Shown here in pieces: positions 62,289-64,000 of a stretch of 64,000 nucleotides of DNA. Position 1 is the stretch's first letter. Every line of letters begins with the position of its first letter. The stretch is from Aurantimonas coralicida_A (GTDB lineage Bacteria; Pseudomonadota; Alphaproteobacteria; Rhizobiales; Rhizobiaceae): positions 51,124 through 115,123 of the forward strand of contig NZ_JAYXIH010000008.1 of assembly GCF_036016755.1 (NCBI RefSeq), read 5' to 3'. The translations under genes and the position numbers were made by a program. The notes below the pieces were generated by a model. It ran no database searches. It was given only the letters and a program-made list of their open reading frames with translations, and had not been told where the DNA came from.

Positions 62289-63596
62289 TCAGTTGGCCGG
62301 CTTGATCTTGTAGATCGTATCAAGCGACCCGTTCGGACCCGTCGTGATCGAGGTCAGGGCATAGACCTCGCCATCGGCATCCTGCGCGAAGGCCAGGATG
62401 TAGGGCGTCTTGCCCTCCATGTTGACGATGTTCGCCACTTCCATCGACCAGTTGTCGCCGTCTTGCGTGCCGATGAAGATCTGGCCGTCCATGGCGGCGA
62501 AGCTCTTCGACCAGTCGCCGAAGATGTACTTGCCGTTCCAGTCGGCATTGGCGCCGCGGTAGACGTAGCCACCGGTGTTGGAGATACCCTTGCAGCCGTC
62601 GGGTTTGGCGGTGCAGTTCGGATATTCCAGGATCGGATCGATCAGGTCAGCCGAGTCGCAGCTGTCGGGATGGTTGTCGGGCTGGGTGTAGTCGAAGCAC
62701 CTGGTCGCTTCTTTCTTGCGCCAGCCATAGTTTCCACCAGCCTCGATGATGTCGATCTCCTCATAGCTGTTCTGCTGCACGTCGCCGCAGAACAGCCGCC
62801 CATCCTCGGTGTCGAAGGAACACCGCCACGGATTGCGCAGGCCATAGGCATAGATTTCCGGACGCGCCTCGTCGTTGTCGACGAACGGGTTGTCGGCCGG
62901 AATGCCGTAGTTGTTGCCGTCGGCAGGGTTGTCCACATCGACCCGCAGCATCTTGCCAAGCAGCACGGACAGATCCTGGCCATTGCCGTCGGTGACATTG
63001 TGGCCGATGCCCCAGTCGTTGGCATAGCCGCCATCGCCGGTCGAGATATACAGCATGCCATCGGGACCGAAGCCGATCCAGTGACCGTTATGGTTGAACT
63101 GCGGCCAGTCGATCTCGGTGATGATCCGGCCCGAATGCATATTCGCCACATTCGGATCGTCCGCCGAGACCGTGTATTCCTCGACAAAGTTCGTGTGATC
63201 CCACCAGAACAACTTCCCGAGATCGCCCTGGAAATTCGTCTTCGACGAATAGGCAACGTAGAACTTGCCGTTGTTGGCGAAATCCGGATGGAACGTCAGG
63301 CCCAAAAGGCCACGCTCGTCAAAGTCATGCCACTGGTCGACAATCTTGTTCCGGATGTCCAGGAACGGTGTCGGCAGAAGGTTGCCGTCGGCATCGATGA
63401 TCCGGACCTTGCCGAACTGCTCGATGACGAACTTGCGGTCGTCGCCGGCGGGCTGAACCATGGCTAGAGGTGCGTTGACGCCGGTAACATACTCTTCAAA
63501 CTCGATGTTTACCTGGGCGTTGGCCGCGGTGATGCCTCCCATCATAAAGCTGGCGACCAAGGCCAGCCCGCGCAACACCTTATTGGTGTGCAACAT
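62289..63596 (-). CDS. PQQ-dependent sugar dehydrogenase (soluble GDH-type beta-propeller)
   Basis: 435-residue periplasmic dehydrogenase of the sGDH/GdhB family. Signal RGLALVASFMMGGITAANA, then propeller blades with RGLLGLTFHPDFANNGKFYV, NHNGHWIGFGPDGMLYISTG, EIYAYGLRNPWRCSFDTEDG and VYRGANADWNGKYIFGDW. Six or so Cys in the C-terminal half (CFDY, CDSAD, NCTAKPDGC) probably form disulfides. ATG at 63596 follows GGGAGGAAGAAAA. It passes electrons to a cytochrome, whose gene is next. The substrate could be an aldose or another hemiacetal. Confidence 0.87.
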   Translation of the reverse strand: MLHTNKVLRGLALVASFMMGGITAANAQVNIEFEEYVTGVNAPLAMVQPAGDDRKFVIEQFGKVRIIDADGNLLPTPFLDIRNKIVDQWHDFDERGLLGLTFHPDFANNGKFYVAYSSKTNFQGDLGKLFWWDHTNFVEEYTVSADDPNVANMHSGRIITEIDWPQFNHNGHWIGFGPDGMLYISTGDGGYANDWGIGHNVTDGNGQDLSVLLGKMLRVDVDNPADGNNYGIPADNPFVDNDEARPEIYAYGLRNPWRCSFDTEDGRLFCGDVQQNSYEEIDIIEAGGNYGWRKKEATRCFDYTQPDNHPDSCDSADLIDPILEYPNCTAKPDGCKGISNTGGYVYRGANADWNGKYIFGDWSKSFAAMDGQIFIGTQDGDNWSMEVANIVNMEGKTPYILAFAQDADGEVYALTSITTGPNGSLDTIYKIKPAN

Positions 63597-63610
63597 TTTT
63601 CTTCCTCCCA

Positions 63611-63691
63611 TTTTTTGACGCAAGCAATTCTTTGCCGCGCCAGGGCATCCTACCCGAGCCGGACCCACTTCAAAATTGTTTTTTGACGCAA
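63611..63691. promoter_or_regulatory. Pair of 13-base direct repeats upstream of the PQQ dehydrogenase gene
   Basis: TTTTTTGACGCAA occurs exactly at 63611-63623 and 63679-63691, 68 bases apart, in the 5' region of the dehydrogenase gene. On the coding strand it reads TTGCGTCAAAAAA. The nearer copy touches the ribosome site. It may be an activator or repressor site, or an upstream A-tract element. Confidence 0.4.
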
Positions 63692-63954
63692 CGTATCGCT
63701 GGACTTTTCGCGGTTTGCCTCGGACCACTCCGTGGGGGTTGACCACATGGCAAGGAAGGCGGCGGGCAGCGCAATCCGCGAAGCATCGGCCACCAGGCCC
63801 GTCAAGGCCACGGTTTCGGGCAGATTCGCCCATCACGAAAATCGACGATTGATGAGGAAGCTGACGTCGCCAGGTGTCGGAATGCGGGTGAGAGAGGTGG
63901 CTCGGTTTGTCTGAACAGGCTCGACGGCTTGATAAGTGGATCGTCTGCCGGGTT
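63692..63954. other. Gene-free stretch near the window end
   Basis: No gene recognised; only a short open frame without family features. Bases from about 63914 (TGAACAGGCTCG) onward may already belong to the terminal repeat of an IS3-type element. Confidence 0.35.
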
Positions 63955-64000
63955 TTATGCCGCTGCGAGAAGCGGTTGATTGAAGTAGGCGTGGTCCGGA
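63955..64000 (-). CDS. C-terminus of an IS3-type transposase (partial)
   Basis: The minus-strand frame entering from the window edge reads PDHAYFNQPLLAAA and stops (TAA at 63955). The PDHAYF pattern is common at the end of IS3-family (IS407-like) OrfB transposases. Fourteen residues are too few for certainty. Confidence 0.4.
   Translation of the reverse strand, partial: PDHAYFNQPLLAAA

Noticed and set aside
63732..63914. Short basic open frame of 60 codons
   Set aside because: Arg-rich, no ribosome site or family pattern; treated as noncoding.

Overview
The window is high-GC alphaproteobacterial DNA, most likely from the order Hyphomicrobiales (Rhizobiales). The gene content fits: NasT/NasS-controlled nitrate assimilation, urtABCDE next to a ureD-A-B-C-E-F-G urease set with a HupE/UreJ nickel permease, Tat-type binding proteins, a TRAP transporter and sigma-54 promoters. 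It is draft assembly: one N lies at 53547 between two identical 129-base copies, so the two sides of that point may not be truly adjacent.

Region 1 (1-14.7 kb, all + strand) is a nitrogen-assimilation locus. It opens with the end of an ABC transporter and a ureohydrolase that looks like the Ni-dependent guanidine hydrolase GdmH, followed by a His-rich protein. Next come nasT-nasS, an RNA leader with two ANTAR-type hexaloop hairpins overlapping a terminator, and nrtA-nrtB-nrtCD-nirB-nirD-nasA. A broken IS630 transposase closes the block.

Region 2 (15.4-20.1 kb) is a TRAP transporter (dctPQM-like) followed by a gamma-glutamyltransferase-family Ntn hydrolase, behind a sigma-54 promoter.

Region 3 (20.3-36.7 kb, mostly - strand) is the urea system. 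urtABCDE, behind a sigma-54 promoter, is followed by ureD, ureA, hupE, a 40-residue membrane protein, ureB, a cyclase/AhpD-like pair, ureC, then ureE-F-G and an amidohydrolase cut short by a tyrosine-recombinase fragment. Four small opposite-strand or remnant genes interrupt the operon. Guanidine hydrolase would yield urea and ammonia, and urease would release the rest of the nitrogen; both enzymes need nickel.

Region 4 (36.8-39.1 kb) is a scrapyard: a decayed binding protein, two IS256-type fragments, a LacI C-terminus and an intact tyrosine recombinase.

Region 5 (39.2-47.6 kb) is an accessory catabolic cluster: LysR, RidA, a polar amino-acid-type ABC transporter, MmgE/PrpD, a second ureohydrolase and an ArgE/DapE deacylase. 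It probably takes up and degrades a guanidino or amidino compound.

Region 6 (47.6-53.5 kb) is a defence island: a SIR2-HerA pair with a KTSC-domain gene 8 bases downstream, a nuclease remnant, a small unknown gene and an IS5-family element at the assembly seam.

Region 7 (53.7-60.8 kb) carries an ebo cluster (eboD-E-C, an opposing phosphodiesterase-like gene, eboA-B). Region 8 (60.8-64 kb) holds a VTT-domain membrane protein, a dihaem cytochrome c, a PQQ-type sugar dehydrogenase and what may be the end of an IS3-type transposase at the edge. I saw no rRNA, tRNA or CRISPR array.
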